Numbered from the stretch's first letter, positions 44,985 through 56,112 are shown. The stretch: 64,000 nt of DNA from Lactifluus volemus (GCA_022376515.1 WTXI01000028.1:248001-312000); one strand, 5' to 3'. Numbers and translations are program-made. Notes: generated from the letters alone by a model not told the origin.

Positions 44985-45640
44985 GATTGTGCGACGATTT
45001 GATTATCTGGGTAAGAGGAGCTGTCAGACCCAGGATCGAAGATCCGATCTATCCCTGGCATATCGGACTGTAACCCCTGAATCAAAGATCCAGTCCTCCG
45101 GAGCCTGCGCGCGATGATCTATGGACTATCTCTAACCTAGATTAGCGCACCGCAGTTGTGACGAGCCCAAGCGCTCAGGGGAGTGATTACCCCCGCCTTG
45201 TTCTAGACCCAAAAACCGTGCCCCGCGCGGGAGTCATCGGCCAACCGTTCAGTGGGCAAATAGTCCCCGGGGCCTCCCACCCGGTTTCCTATCATGGCTG
45301 TAAGGCCGCATCCGGCTCGTCCGCGGATGCTTTGCAGCGATCTCGCGTCCGTTTCCCCGGGCTAAGTAATTTACTATCTAATCGCGCACCGGCCCGGATG
45401 GAATACTCGCGTGCTTAGCGTCGCCGCGCCGTCGCGCCGCTCGTGGGAAATCCCCTTAAGGGATCCAATCTATGCCATTCCACCGGCTCCAAAGGGCCGG
45501 GGAAGTAGGATTTGATAACAAAGAAACAGAGGCTCGCCTTTAGCAGGAGATAGATAAAACTGCGTGATTAGATTTGATAAGGGAGCTTGTGTGATTGATC
45601 TTCTTCTTGGATTATTTATTGGGGGCCAGGGCCCATAACC
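44985..45640. other. Copia 5' leader
   Basis: About 650 bp between the polyprotein start and the 5' LTR. It contains no convincing frame; the + frame at 45158-45418 is a chance opening. It presumably holds packaging and primer-binding sequences. Confidence 0.5.
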
Positions 45641-46091
45641 TGATGAAAAGCAGCGGCTGAGGTAGATTAGATAACGCTAGATAAGATAGCGTTCAGTCGA
45701 TGTGTAAGAGACTATATTTCATAATCATAATTTACCTAGATAAGATAGCGCTAAGTAAAAGTCGCGTGAGTCCAAATAAGGTAAAAGATGATGTAATCGT
45801 AATACTCACTTCAGTCGATGTGTAAGAGACTGAAGTGATAGCAGCTGGGAAATGTCCTTTAAATACATAGAAGGAGCGTGCATTGGCCTAGGGCCTCATA
45901 CAATAGATGTACAATAAACATAATGCCATCATTGTCCTTTCTGAGAGAATAGGGAGCGTGCACAATGGTAAAGAATGTATTAATCAATTATCTACGAATA
46001 TCTACATTGTACGCTTGGACCGGTTAGATCCGGTCCGTGACACTGTCCGTACTGCCCGGGAATGTTCCCGCGCTACCGGCCCGTCTCAACA
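45641..46091 (-). repeat. Copia 5' LTR
   Basis: 451 bp, the counterpart of 40408-40858. It should carry the promoter for the - strand transcript. Confidence 0.9.
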
Positions 46092-46096
46092 AGGCA
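46092..46096 (+). repeat. Copia target site duplication, right
   Basis: AGGCA, the second copy. Confidence 0.9.
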
Positions 46097-47422
46097 AAAC
46101 CATACACACTGTCGCTGGTATTTCCGAACGCGCATCTGGAAACATGAGCCACGTTACGAAATCAAAGTTGCAATCGTATTGGAAATCGAAGGCTTATCTG
46201 ATCATTGACGAGTTCTCGATGATATCGAAATCCTTTCTTTCCAAAATTGAGAGGAACGTGTCGATTGGAAAACAAGGATCACAGATCTTCCCGGACTGGA
46301 CGTTTGGAGGACTGAACGTGGTGTTGTGTGGTGACCTTCACCAGTTTCCACCTGTTGCCAAAGGTTCTGGAGAATTTCTTTTCACGCCGAACAAGCCAGG
46401 AGTAGACTCCCAAGAATGCCAATCTGGTGGCGAGATTTACAAGGAGTTCAAAACGGTCGTCATTCTGAAAGAACAGAAACGTGTGACAGATCCAGTTTGG
46501 CATCGAATGTTGACCCATCTCCGAGCTGGCGAAATGACCATTGAAGACGTGCAAATGTTGCGCGAATTGGTTATCGGACATTCTTCTGAGTCGGACGTCG
46601 ACTTTGGTGTAGAGCCATGGTCGAACGCGGCACTCGTAACTCCTCGACACGCCGTACGCATTATGTGGAATCAATTGGCCGCACGACAATGGTGCATGAA
46701 ATCACAGCAACAGTTGTTTCTGTGTCCCGCGCAAGACACCATCGGAGATAATACTTTAACACCTCGAGAACGAGTTGATGTCGCCACCTACACTTCTCAG
46801 AAAAAAAATCAACGAAGAACATTGCCTGACGAAGTCGAGTTAGCAAAGGGTTTGAAAATCATGGTAACTAATAATCTCGCCACTGACCTTGACATTACCA
46901 ACGGAGCAAGAGGAGAAATAGTAGACATAATATTGGATGAAGAAGAGCCGCCTTTGCCGCAATCCTCTGTCGTTCGTTTGCACAAGATGCCACGTTACGT
47001 GTTGGTGAAGCTTTCGAGAACGCGGGCAACCCAGTTAGACGGTCTCGAGGAAGGCGTCGTTCCAATTGAACCATTGACCGTGAAGATGAAAGTGCCGATC
47101 ACTAACAACAACGGTCAGACAGTGTCACACGTGGTTGTTCGCCCAACAGGTACCTATTACATCCGCATACGCATTTACCGACTATCGATCTCAAGGACAG
47201 ACTATGCCGTTTGTCCTTGTTGATCCCGCCACCCCCCCTTCAGGTGGACTGTCGTTATTTAACATTTACATTGCATTGTCTCGAAGTTCCGGACGGTCAA
47301 CGATACGACTGTTACGCGATTTCAATGACAAATTGTTTCAAAAACCGTTGGACCCGGACCTGACAGTTGAAGACGAACGGTTGGAACGATTAAATACAGA
47401 GAAGTTGCAGCGATATGAATAA
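46092..47422 (+). pseudogene. PIF1-type (Helitron) helicase C-terminal remnant
   Basis: After the Copia element the frame gives KTIHTVAGISERA, the Walker B box YLIIDEFSMIS, VVLCGDLHQFPPVAKGSGEF (GDxxQxxPV motif) and helicase domain 2 (KGLKIMVTNNLATDLDITNG, ARGEIVDIIL). A one-base frameshift near 47145 moves the last motif (TSAYAFTDYRSQGQTM...YIALSRSSGRSTIRLL) to another frame, ending at 47422. The left part before Copia (40260-40402) keeps only STGVAASLIGG. The expected Walker A loop (GGxGTGKS) is absent or unrecognisable. It is a non-functional fragment of a rolling-circle transposon helicase rather than a cellular Pif1, judging by its context. Confidence 0.75.
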
Positions 47423-48297
47423 GGGCATTCTTACTTTACATTTTTACATCAACGAGATTTTTCTGTTCTTCTCTGCGTAGTTAATTCATCTCTGCGTTCT
47501 TAACATTGAAAATTCGAGAACGTTCTATCATCAATCCAATTTTTAGGGGTCTGTCGGAAGCTCCTGAATGGGCTCGTCGGAAGAGCCATATGAGAGCATA
47601 AGTCACGTGAAGTTTTGATGGTTCCTGCAACGGTCGAATATCGCCCGCACTTAACCTTGCAAGCAAGGTAACAAGAGATTACCAGTGGCATGTTTCCGTC
47701 GACTTTGGAAGATGTAATGGACGAGACGCAATGGCTGGAACTCTTCCACGCCTTCCCTGTTGTCCGGACCCTCTATATATCTCAGGCTATGCTGTCACAC
47801 GTCGTGTCAGCGTTGCAAGGGCTCAGAGGGGAACCGGCTATGGAGCTATTACCGGCATTGGATAATCTTTACCTAGGAGAGTATCGGGCATCTGGATCGG
47901 AGCAGCAAAACATCGAACCATTCATCGTCGCACGTCAGCATTCTGATCACCCTGTTTCTGTCCACCGTTGGGAAAGGGGAACGCACTGGCAGAAAACATG
48001 AGTTCGATGTAATCTACCCTTCGGCTCCTAGTCCCATATTTAACTTCTTTTGTACTACGGGCACGCATTCACTGTACTGTAATTGATATGATTGATGCCG
48101 TTACCTGATGAAGATGTTATAAAGTATTGCAATCAATGAGGAACGGATTAAACCTGTGCAGCCGCACAGATCCTGCACGAGAAGGACTTTGGTGGCCCCA
48201 AGGACAACACCTTCTGGTAGGTACTTATTGTGTGCCCCACATTTATCATAAGCTGATATATAATACATGAAAGGACGTAGGCATCCAAAACTTGTAA

Positions 48298-49510
48298 CAT
48301 ATTGCTGCGGTGCCTACTCGCGAAATGCGCAGTACGATATGTGCGACACGAGCAGCCTCGACATCCCACATCTCCTTGAAGCCCCAAATAAGTATCCCAT
48401 TGTCGAACGGAGCGGGATCGACAATCTCTCCAAGCGCGTTGACATAGCCCTGCGCTCGGTTGAGAACCACAATTCCCTTGTATACGGCATCCTCATCAGG
48501 GATGGAAAAGACGCGCCCGCGATACATCCTTCATCTTCCCCACGACCCAAGTATCGAGACTGAGAGGCGCACGAGGGTCCCAGCGTACCAGCGCAGGCCG
48601 CACGCACGCAGAGTGCGGCGGCACGATAGACCGTCCAAGCCCCAAATTATCATAGAGCAACGCAAACGTCGACCGTCGTCAGCGGGAGCGAACTATATAA
48701 TGGTGCTCGGTTAGCAAGAGGAACGCGTGCTTCGAAAGGAGGAGAAAGGCATGCGTACTTTATCTGTTTGCCCGTGATGCGTGACCCAGGTCCTTCCACA
48801 TCCGCGCACGGGCAAAGTTCGTTCGAATGGCCTACCTCGGGCCACGAGCTCACACAACACATAAGTCGCGATATGTAGCTCGAATATTGCCGGGTCCGGA
48901 CCCGAGGACGCACAAGATACATACGCGAAAGTCGCGCAGAGGCGCCAGTTCGTCTACAGAGCCCTTGGCGAGCTCAGAGTTGGCAAGCGGCAAGCGTCAC
49001 GTCGTCCCTGGGTACCTCGGATGAGTATACCGCCGGGATTGAGTAGTCGCGTGCAGAAGAGGCGGGTGAGGGTGCAGACGATGGGTCATCGTCCGCGGAC
49101 GAAGGGTCTGATGACGGCGCGGAGACGTTGACGCACGGTGCGTGTGAGTGGATCGTAATGGGTCGCGGGTAAGTCGGCGGCAATTTGTATGAGCGTCGGG
49201 TCCCAGCACCTATGGAGGAAAACACCTTGGTGTTGTTCTGTACGCAATGCGTAAGCAGCTTGACTTGGGGATGAAATGCAAAGTATCACCTTGAAGAAAG
49301 TAGGCCACGTACCACGATGACGACCTGATTTGCAGCTGAAGGCGATCTTCACCGTCCGTACTCTACACCATACTGTTGTGCGAGTCGACCTGCACGAAAG
49401 ACGCAATAGCTTGCAGCATGTGCGGGACCCACCATGACTGCACCTTTGATATGGCCAACGTCCGCGATGGCAGCGTGACGTTGCGATTTAAGTGAGGAAA
49501 GCGTGATCGA
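48298..49510 (-). pseudogene. Tcd1/TcdA-like remnant, T8
   Basis: Pieces from the 3' end: a frameshifted strap (48310-48400), NRAQGYVNALGE with a nearby VFSIPDEDAVYKGI (48420-48520), PALVRWDPRAP-like sequence (48560-48600), and a much reduced middle, because the RHRKKLYERMWKDL segment is deleted around 48800. The - strand SSAREYSIP equivalent reads SSARDYSIPAVYSSEVPRDD (49000-49070). The SSIGAGTR segment lies near 49200 and a decayed N-terminal part lies to 49510. No loop motif remains. Confidence 0.6.
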
Positions 49511-49735
49511 GGCCCGGGATGGTCTTCGGAGTGATCCCACAGAAACCTTCCGTCCCGTCTTTTACAGTAAAGATATGTCCAATCAGCTATGATGGCACTG
49601 ATTGCACAGGCATCCACGAGGCAAACAATTTGGAGTCACATGCTGTACTGTATGACCCGCCGCCTGTCTATCGACAAGGTACTCAGGCTGTAACTACTTT
49701 CCATACTTCTTTTCTCATTGCCACCGCACTCTTCG

Positions 49736-51378
49736 ATGAACCTTCGCAAGTACGTCAAATTTTCTCTCACAGGCCTATTTCAAAGTACCTGACTTTATAC
49801 TAGTACCCTAATCAAGCGCACTCGAAAGCTCATCAGCCATCTATTGTCAAGCTCCCAATCAAGAAGCACTGATATCCCCCATCACTCACCCTCCAACACT
49901 TCTCCTTCCGAGTCCGAAATTCACAACATAGGAGAGCGCATAGTATGTTCCCAAGAGGGATTAAGTGTGATTCGAGGACGAGGTACGTGATATCGGCTAT
50001 ACCTACAACGATGTCTTATTGTATGATGCAGGTCAAATTTCACCCCGTGTTACAATCTGTTCACTTCCAGATGATGTCCTCCTAGACATCTTCGAATTCT
50101 GCCTACCTGATCCTGTACTAGACCGAGCGAGGACATGGCCCAAGCTAGTGCATGTATGCCAAAGATGGCGATACATCGTCTTTGCATCCCCACTTCGTCT
50201 TGATCTGTGCATTCTCTGCACAGAAAGTACTCCTGTGAGGAAGATACTGGATATCTGGCCCCCCTTACCTATCGAAATACGGTCCTCCTTTATTAGTCCT
50301 CGAGTTGAGGATAACATATTTGCTGCACTCGAGCACCCTAACCGTGTGCGCAGCATTTTGATCGGTGGAATAACGATTCCACTGGAGCGTTTCGTCGCAG
50401 TGATGCAGGAGCCATTTCCAGAAATGGACTTACTTTATCTACAGATAGAAGGCACTGTGCCGACGCTCCCCGACACGTTCTTAGGTCGATCTGCCCCACG
50501 TCTACGATCACTCCATTTGACACACGTTCCATTTCCGACATTACCTCGATCTCCACCTTTTGCAGATACCGCATTCTGGTTACATGCCGCCCGAGGCAAT
50601 GGCTACGTGCATCTCTGCCTTGACCAGCCTAACCAAGCTTTCCATCGGTTTCGAATCCCCGGCTTCTCGTCCTGATCCAATAACCCGACGTCCACCTCCC
50701 CTGATACGTGCTGTCCTCCCCGCTCTCACCAAGTTCCACTTCCATGGTGTCAGTGAGTACTTGGAGGACCTCATGGCCCAAATCGATGCCCCTCTACTCC
50801 ACGCCGTGAGAATAACATTCTTCAATCAGCTGGTCTTTAGCATCCAGCAACTCCCTCAGTCCATCGGTCATCCACCAACAATTATGGAACGTAATATAGC
50901 AAACATATTTACTTATATGGACCGCGTCGTGATGACTTTTTCATCAAGACGACCTTACGACGATTTGTCATTCCAAATCTCATGTAGAGGGGTAGATTGG
51001 CAAGTCTCATCGGTGGCCCAACTATGCAACCAGCTTTCCGGGTCGTTCATCACATCCAGTATTGAAATTCTCAACATCCATGAGAGTAGTGGCATGTCTC
51101 CATCGACTTTGGAAGATATAATGGACGAGGCACAATGGCTGGAACTCTTCCACCCATTCACTGCTGTCCGGAGCCTCAATATATCTATATCTCAGGCTAT
51201 GCAGTCACACGTCGTATCAGCGCTGCGAGGACTCAGTGGGGAATTGGCCTTGCAGGTGCTACCTGCATTGGAGGAGCTTTGCGTTCCAGGGTATCAGGAA
51301 TCCGGATCAGAGCGGCATGACATGTGGCCATTCATAATCGCGCGTCGGTCCTCTGATCACCCTGTTGTTGTCATTTGA
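49736..51378 (+). pseudogene. F-box/LRR-like gene copy I, frameshifted by a 29-bp deletion
   Basis: Exon 1 is 49736-49749. The intron 1 acceptor is changed: ATCAAGCGC where sisters have ATCAGGCGC, so normal splicing would lose one base. Exon 2 runs to 49982, intron 2 is 49983-50031 and exon 3 starts at 50032. The F-box (SLPDDVLLDIFEFCLPDPV) and the first LRRs are intact. Then about 29 bp are missing after CCTCGA at 50544-50549, next to a repeated TCGA, and the frame shifts (PRSPPFADTAFWLHAARG). The second half is open in the other frame from about 50560 to the stop at 51378 (HSGYMPPEAMATCISALTSL to HPVVVI). It might give a truncated ~220-residue F-box protein. Confidence 0.8.
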
Positions 51379-51639
51379 GAAAGTATGTAGGAGGAAGCTC
51401 AATGTTGTCCGCAAACCCCTGCCAATCCTAGTTACAACCGTTGATTCATGTCGTTCCTATTGTCCCGTTATGCTCTCCCTGTATATTCATAGGCACGCCT
51501 TTATCCAAGGTAGATTTTATGAAATTTCACTCAATGGGAAATATGAGTCACGATGGCTGCCGCCGCATGGACGCTGCACGAGCAGAACAGAATTGATTGG
51601 CCTTCTTATTTACTCTAGCTGATGGCATCGGTGTAACAC

Positions 51640-52532
51640 ATATTACTAGGGTGCCCACCCTCGATACCGCCATGCCTGCGCAATACGAGACGAGCAGCCT
51701 CGACGCCCCACACCTCCTCTGAGCTTCAGATAACGATCCCGTTGTCGAACAGAGTGGGATCGATCAGCTCTCCAAGTGCGTCAACATAACTCTGTGCTCG
51801 GTTGAGACCCACAATTTCCTCGTACACACCATCCTCATCAGGCATGGCGAAGACGAGCGACATCGCGCGCGATTCCTAATTCACCTCCCCCACGACGCAG
51901 TTTTCGAGGCTGAGGGTCCCAGCGCACCAGCTAGGGCCGCACGCATGCAGACTGCGGCAGCACAATCGATCGCCCAAGCGCAAAATCGTCATAGAATGAC
52001 ACAATGTCCGCCATCGTCAGCGGGAGCGGACCATAAAACGGGACTCGGTTAGCAAGGGGAGCGCGCCCCCCGAAAGGAGGAGAAAAGCATACGTACTTTA
52101 TCTGTTTACCCGTGAGACGCAGGTCCTTCCACATCCGTTCGTAGAACTTGTTGCGAGGGTGCACAGGCAAGGTCGTTTGATCGGTCGGCCTGCGATCTCA
52201 CACACATAGGTCGCGATATGTTGACCGAATTTTCCGGGGGCGGTCCGAGCACGGGCAAGATGCGTATGCGGAAGTCGGATGAGTATATCACCGGGATTGA
52301 GTATTCGCGCGCGGAGGGGGCGGGTGAGGTGCAGATGGATCATCGTCGGCGTCGGCATTCAGAGAAAGGGTCTGATGATGGGGGCGTCGGTGGAGATGAC
52401 CGCTGAGAGCGGGAGAGGACGGTGCGAAGACGTTGGCGCACGGCGCGCGGAAGCGGGCCGTAGCACGTCGCGGATAAGTCGCCGACTTGTATGCGCGTCG
52501 GGTCCGACTTGGTCCCAGCGCCCATGGAGGAA
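51640..52532 (-). pseudogene. Tcd1/TcdA-like remnant, T9 (heavily shortened)
   Basis: Keeps the last-exon region (decayed, 51650-51990) and an SLPLTMADIVSFYDDFALGR reading after the TATAG-like acceptor at about 52030. The middle is deleted: the sequence jumps from FRIRILPVLGPP to a small FGQHIATYVCEIAGRP. At the 5' end SMGAGTKSDPTRIQVGDLSA is readable (52460-52530). A foreign insert begins at about 52533. Confidence 0.6.
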
Positions 52533-53107
52533 AAAACCTGTGATCAATACCCAATCGATGTTGTGTAGGTACACACGATAGGAGAATAGAGCGTCTGATG
52601 AAAAGTGTGCCATCGCAACGTCGCGAGGTCCTGCACGAACTTCATCGGGCAGGACAGAACACACCCAACAGTGGTTTCGCAGCACTGTTGCCTGCAAAGT
52701 TCCAATCGAAGTCGACGGGTTTACGTATTTCTTAGACGTACGCTGCGAATGAGCAGGTTCTGCACGTTGGCACCACCCGTGCGAACTGTGCGAACGTTCA
52801 CATTGGCAAAGGTTGTGACATGGCATTCAACGCTTCAAAGCAAAGCGATAGAAGACCACAGATGGTGTCTCAGGACAGAAAGCAGATTGTGTGATGAGGA
52901 GGGGTCGTCAGAGGCGGCATCCAGCAGTGGTTGCACGATTCGGTCGTTGAGGACACACGGTCACGACACCGTATTGTCACTGATCAGGTGCACGAACACG
53001 CGCCGACGAATGGCAGCGGCCGCGGCCAGCGTGACGTGACTGGCGCGTCCAATTCTTAGATGAGCCCTCGCCTGGCAAGTACTGTACCTTGCAAGCAAGG
53101 TAACAAG
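52533..53107. mobile_element. Non-autonomous insert with the Helitron-like terminal hairpin
   Basis: The sister spacers read CCCATGGAGGAAAACACC here, but this copy diverges after GGAGGAAAA and rejoins the spacer at ACATACCCAATCAGC. The right end carries CCTTGCAAGCAAGG (53087-53100) followed by TAACAAG, the same 22-bp terminus as at 47654-47675. Open frames on both strands (52605-53039 on +) have no recognised domain. About 575 bp. Its left terminus lacks the ACCTTGCTTG motif, so it may be one-ended or derived by capture. Confidence 0.5.
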
Positions 53108-53159
53108 GCAACATACCCAATCAGCTTGACGACACTCCATGCCTCCCGCACAGCCAATG

Positions 53160-53345
53160 TTCACCCGTAGATTTAGTATCTAGTTTTACCCTCCTTTGCC
53201 CTCCTCCACTGCCAATTATCAGTCCCTCGCTACGTTTACTTACCCTCCCTCTGCTGCCTAATCCAACTCTGTACCTTGGGGACTGCGTCATCATCATAGT
53301 TACATATTTAAAATAAATAAAAATCAACCGATTACACGGTATTTC
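53160..53345. other. Unassigned AT-rich patch before F-box J
   Basis: Sequence not found in the other spacers; it includes ATTTAAAATAAATAAAAATC. It replaces the usual TATA-like core upstream of J. Origin unknown. Confidence 0.35.
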
Positions 53346-53369
53346 TCTTCATTGTCACCACACTCTTCG

Positions 53370-54306
53370 ATGAACCTCTCAGGTATGTCAAAGGGCCTCT
53401 CACTGGCCACTCCGTTTGACACGCATTCCATTTCCGACATTACCTCGACTTCTTCTGTCTTGCAATGACCTTGTCGATCTCCACCTTGAACAGATACCGC
53501 ATAGTGGCTACATTTCGCCCGAGGCAATGGCTACGTCCATCTCTGCCTTGACCAACCTCTTCAGGCTTTCCATCGGTTTCATATCCCCGGCTTCTCGTCC
53601 TGATCCAACAACCCGACATCCACCTTCGCTGACACGTGCCGTCCTCCCTACTCTCGTCACGTTTTATTTCCATGGTGTCAGCGAGTACTTGGAGGACCTC
53701 ATAGCCCAAATCGATACCCCTCAACTCCACACTGTGACAATAACATTCTTCAATCAGCTGGTCTTTGGCTTCCAGCAACTTCCTCAGTTCATCATTCATC
53801 TACCAACACCTGATACAGCAAAAATATCCACCTATACTAACCGTGTCGAGATGAATTTTTGTTCATCAGCCGACGATTTTTCATTCCAAATCTTATCCAG
53901 ACGGATAGATTGGCAAGTCTCGTCCGTGGCGCAAATATGCAACCAGCTTTCCGAGCCGTTCATCGTGTCCAGTATTAAAAAACTCTATATCTTTGAGCGT
54001 AGTGGCATGTCTCCATCGACTTTGGAAGATGAAATGGACGAGACACAATGGCTGGAACTCTTCCGCCCATTTACTGCTGTCCGGACCCTCTGTATATCTC
54101 ACAAGATCCAGTCACACGTCATGTCAGCGCTGCGAGGGCTCAGTGGAGAATTGGCCATGCAGGTGTTACCTGCATTCGAGAAGCTTTACCTACTGGGGTT
54201 TCACCCTGACTTAGAGCGGGACGACATGGGGCCATTCATGACCGCACGTCAGGGTTCTGCTCACCCTGTTGCCCCCCACCGCTTTGAATTACAGAACGTT
54301 TTTTAA
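53370..54306 (+). pseudogene. F-box/LRR-like gene copy J, missing the F-box
   Basis: The exon 1 ATG (53370) and the beginning of intron 1 are present (ATGAACCTCTCAGGTATG...CTCTCACTGGCC). The sequence then jumps directly into the middle of exon 3 (ACTCCGTTTGACACGC), deleting exon 2, the F-box and the first LRRs, roughly 0.9-1 kb. From 53416 the frame is open for 296 codons (MTRIPFPTLPRLLLSCNDL) to the stop at 54306, with an intact LRR C-terminal half ending HPVAPHRFELQNVF. It could at most make an LRR-only protein. Confidence 0.8.
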
Positions 54307-54597
54307 ATGCTTGTTTTCTTATTGGCTCGCTAGGCTCTCCCTGTGTAGATATAACTCCTTTTGTCCCATAGGCACCCACTCGATGTAATATGATGCCGCA
54401 GATGTTATAAAGCATTGCAGTGGATTCAAACCTGGGCACCCGCATGGATCCTGCACGAGTAGGATAGATTTTAGTGGCCCCAAGGACAACACCTTCTGGT
54501 GGATACTTATAGTGTGCCCTACGTTTTGCATAAGGGGATATATAATGCGTGGAAAGAAGTCAAGGTTTCGTAGACATTCAAAAATGAAAATGTGACA

Positions 54598-56050
54598 TAT
54601 TACTGGAGTGCCCACTCGCGAAACCGCCGTGCCTGCGCAATACGAAACTGCTGGCCCGACACGAGCAGCATCGACGCCCCAAACCTCCTCGGAGCTCCAG
54701 AAAACGATCCCCATTCTTGAACCGAGCGGGATCGATCGGCTCTTCAAGCGTGTCGACATAGCCCTTCGCTCGGTTGAAACGGTTCCTCGTACACGGCATC
54801 CGCATCAAGCATGGAAAAGACGCGCGACATCGCACGCGATACCTCCTTCATCTCTCCCACGACGCAATTCTCGAGGCTGAGAGGCGTACGGGGGTCCCAG
54901 CGCACCAACGCGGGCCGCACGCACACAGCGTGTGGCGGCACGACCGATCGCCCAAGCGCAAAATCGTCATAGAGTAACGCGATGTCCCCAATCGTCAGCG
55001 GGAGCGAACTATAAAACGGGACTCAGTTAACAGGTGCAGCGTGCACTCCGAGAGGAGGAGAAAGGCATGCGTACTTGACTTGTTTACTCGCGATCCAAGA
55101 GGTCTTTCCACATCCGTTCGTAGAGCTTCTTATGATGACGGACAGGCAAGGGTCGTTCGGTCGTCAACCCGCGAGCTCACACAGCACATAGGTCGCGATA
55201 AGTAGACCGAATATTGCCGGGAGCGGACCTAGCACGGGCAAGTTGCGTACGCGAAAGTCGCGCAGAGGTGCCAGTTCGTCTACAGAGCCCTTGGCGAGCT
55301 CAGAGCTGGCCAGAGGCAGTAACGTCACGTCGTCGCTGGGTACCTCGGACGAGTATACCACCGGGATTGAGTATTCGCGTGCGGAAGAGGTGGGTGAGGG
55401 TGCAGATGTTGGGTCATCGTCAGCGTCGGCATCCGCTGAGGAAGGGTCTGATGAGCGCGGTGTTAGTGGAGATGACCGCTAAGAGCGGGAGAAGACGGCG
55501 CGAAGACGTTGTCGCACGGCGCGCGCGAGCGGGTCGTAGTGTATCGCGAATAAGTTGGCAATTTGTATGCGCGTCGGGTCCGACCTGTGCCAGCACCCAT
55601 GGAGGAAAACACCTTGACGTTGTTCTGTACGCAATGCGCGAGCAGGTCAGTTTTACCAATATGCCAGCAGGATGAGAAAAGGAGCTCCGCACTATTCACA
55701 CCACCCCTTCACAACTCTAAGCGCGGATCGACCTGTACAAACGGTGCGATAGCTTGCAACGCGCGTGCCACGTACTGTACTTTTGGCATGACGATCGAAG
55801 GAGGAAAAGGGTGGCATAGTCAAAGTCGATGAGACGCTGATGGGCGACGCCAGAACGGGCCAGCATGACCGCCACCCAACTGCCGAGGCCTCCGCAGCCG
55901 ACGATCACGACGGTGGTTTTGCGCCCGCGAGCGACGCCCTGCTCGTAGAGGAAAGGAATTTCAGGCGAGTTGTTCGCGCACGAGCTCTTCTGGGTATTCT
56001 GAACCAGACGCAACTTGGAGTAGGGAAGATTAAGATGGGAGTGGGACATG
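54598..56050 (-). pseudogene. Tcd1/TcdA-like remnant, T10
   Basis: One of two copies (with T4) keeping a good ATP loop: TTVVIVGCGGLGSWVAVMLA, then HQRLIDFDYATL (55717-56055), preceded by a leader with PYSKLRLVQNTQKSS. Downstream, SSMGAGTGRTR (about 55590), YSSEVPSDDVTLLPLASSEL, DFRVRNLPVLGPLPAIFGLL and ATYVLCELAG followed by a stop (55164-55361) are readable. The last exon (54744-54941) keeps ALVRWDPRTPLSLENCVVGE and MKEVSRAMSRVFSMLDADAV. Lesions: a deletion between LFLLR and SCQKYSTW in the N-terminal half, the stop after CELAG, and frameshifts between the segments. Confidence 0.7.
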
Positions 56051-56112
56051 CTCAATCAACTTGACACTGATTACACAACGCATCCACGGGGGGCGAACAG
56101 TGCGGCGTTCTA

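Larger units (their letters stand above)
40408..46091 (-). mobile_element. Copia-type LTR retrotransposon, complete and apparently intact
   Basis: 5684 bp in - orientation. Two 451-bp LTRs (TGTTGAG...CATCA on the element strand) appear identical by eye. The target duplication AGGCA borders both ends exactly. A single 1360-codon polyprotein lies between them. A polypurine tract (GGGGAGA on the element strand, 40859-40866) abuts the 3' LTR. GGTTATGGGCCC abuts the 5' LTR as the likely primer binding site. It sits in the helicase sequence of the Helitron-like insert: taking it out with one AGGCA restores GGCAAAACC, codons of a helicase GGKT motif. Confidence 0.9.
40230..47675. mobile_element. Helitron-like element remnant (deleted internally, split by Copia)
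   Basis: Foreign sequence inside F-box H. After removing the Copia element and one target copy, about 1.76 kb remain. The left end has a perfect 7-bp stem (GCCGACG-TCGT-CGTCGGC, 40234-40251) followed by ACCTTGCTTG (40253-40262). The right end has the inverse, CAAGCAAGGT (47660-47669), within the palindrome CCTTGCAAGCAAGG. The only coding content is the C-terminal part of a PIF1-type helicase. No Rep (HUH) domain is present. Small terminal inverted repeats plus a PIF1 helicase fit the Helitron/Helentron group, but the precise family is uncertain. Confidence 0.6.
38799..48001 (+). pseudogene. F-box/LRR-like gene copy H, split by nested Helitron-like and Copia insertions
   Basis: Exons 38799-38812 and 38874-39034 are followed by exon 3 from 39085. 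Intron 2 is 50 nt, one base longer than usual, yet the spliced frame is correct. The F-box region carries a ~15-residue insertion (ARGWAMRYLILNPPGRASAW), in a position also expanded in copy K. The LRR body runs to SSIEHLYIRGK near 40229, where foreign sequence begins. The missing 3' part reappears at about 47680-48001: MFPSTLEDVMDETQWLELF to the stop, ending RGTHWQKT. Both halves are otherwise open, so the break is due to the insertion alone. Confidence 0.8.

Noticed and set aside
45907..46091. Start of the helicase frame at 45907 (MYNKHNAIIVL...)
   Set aside because: This part is LTR sequence, also present at 40674-40858. Helicase homology starts only after 46092.
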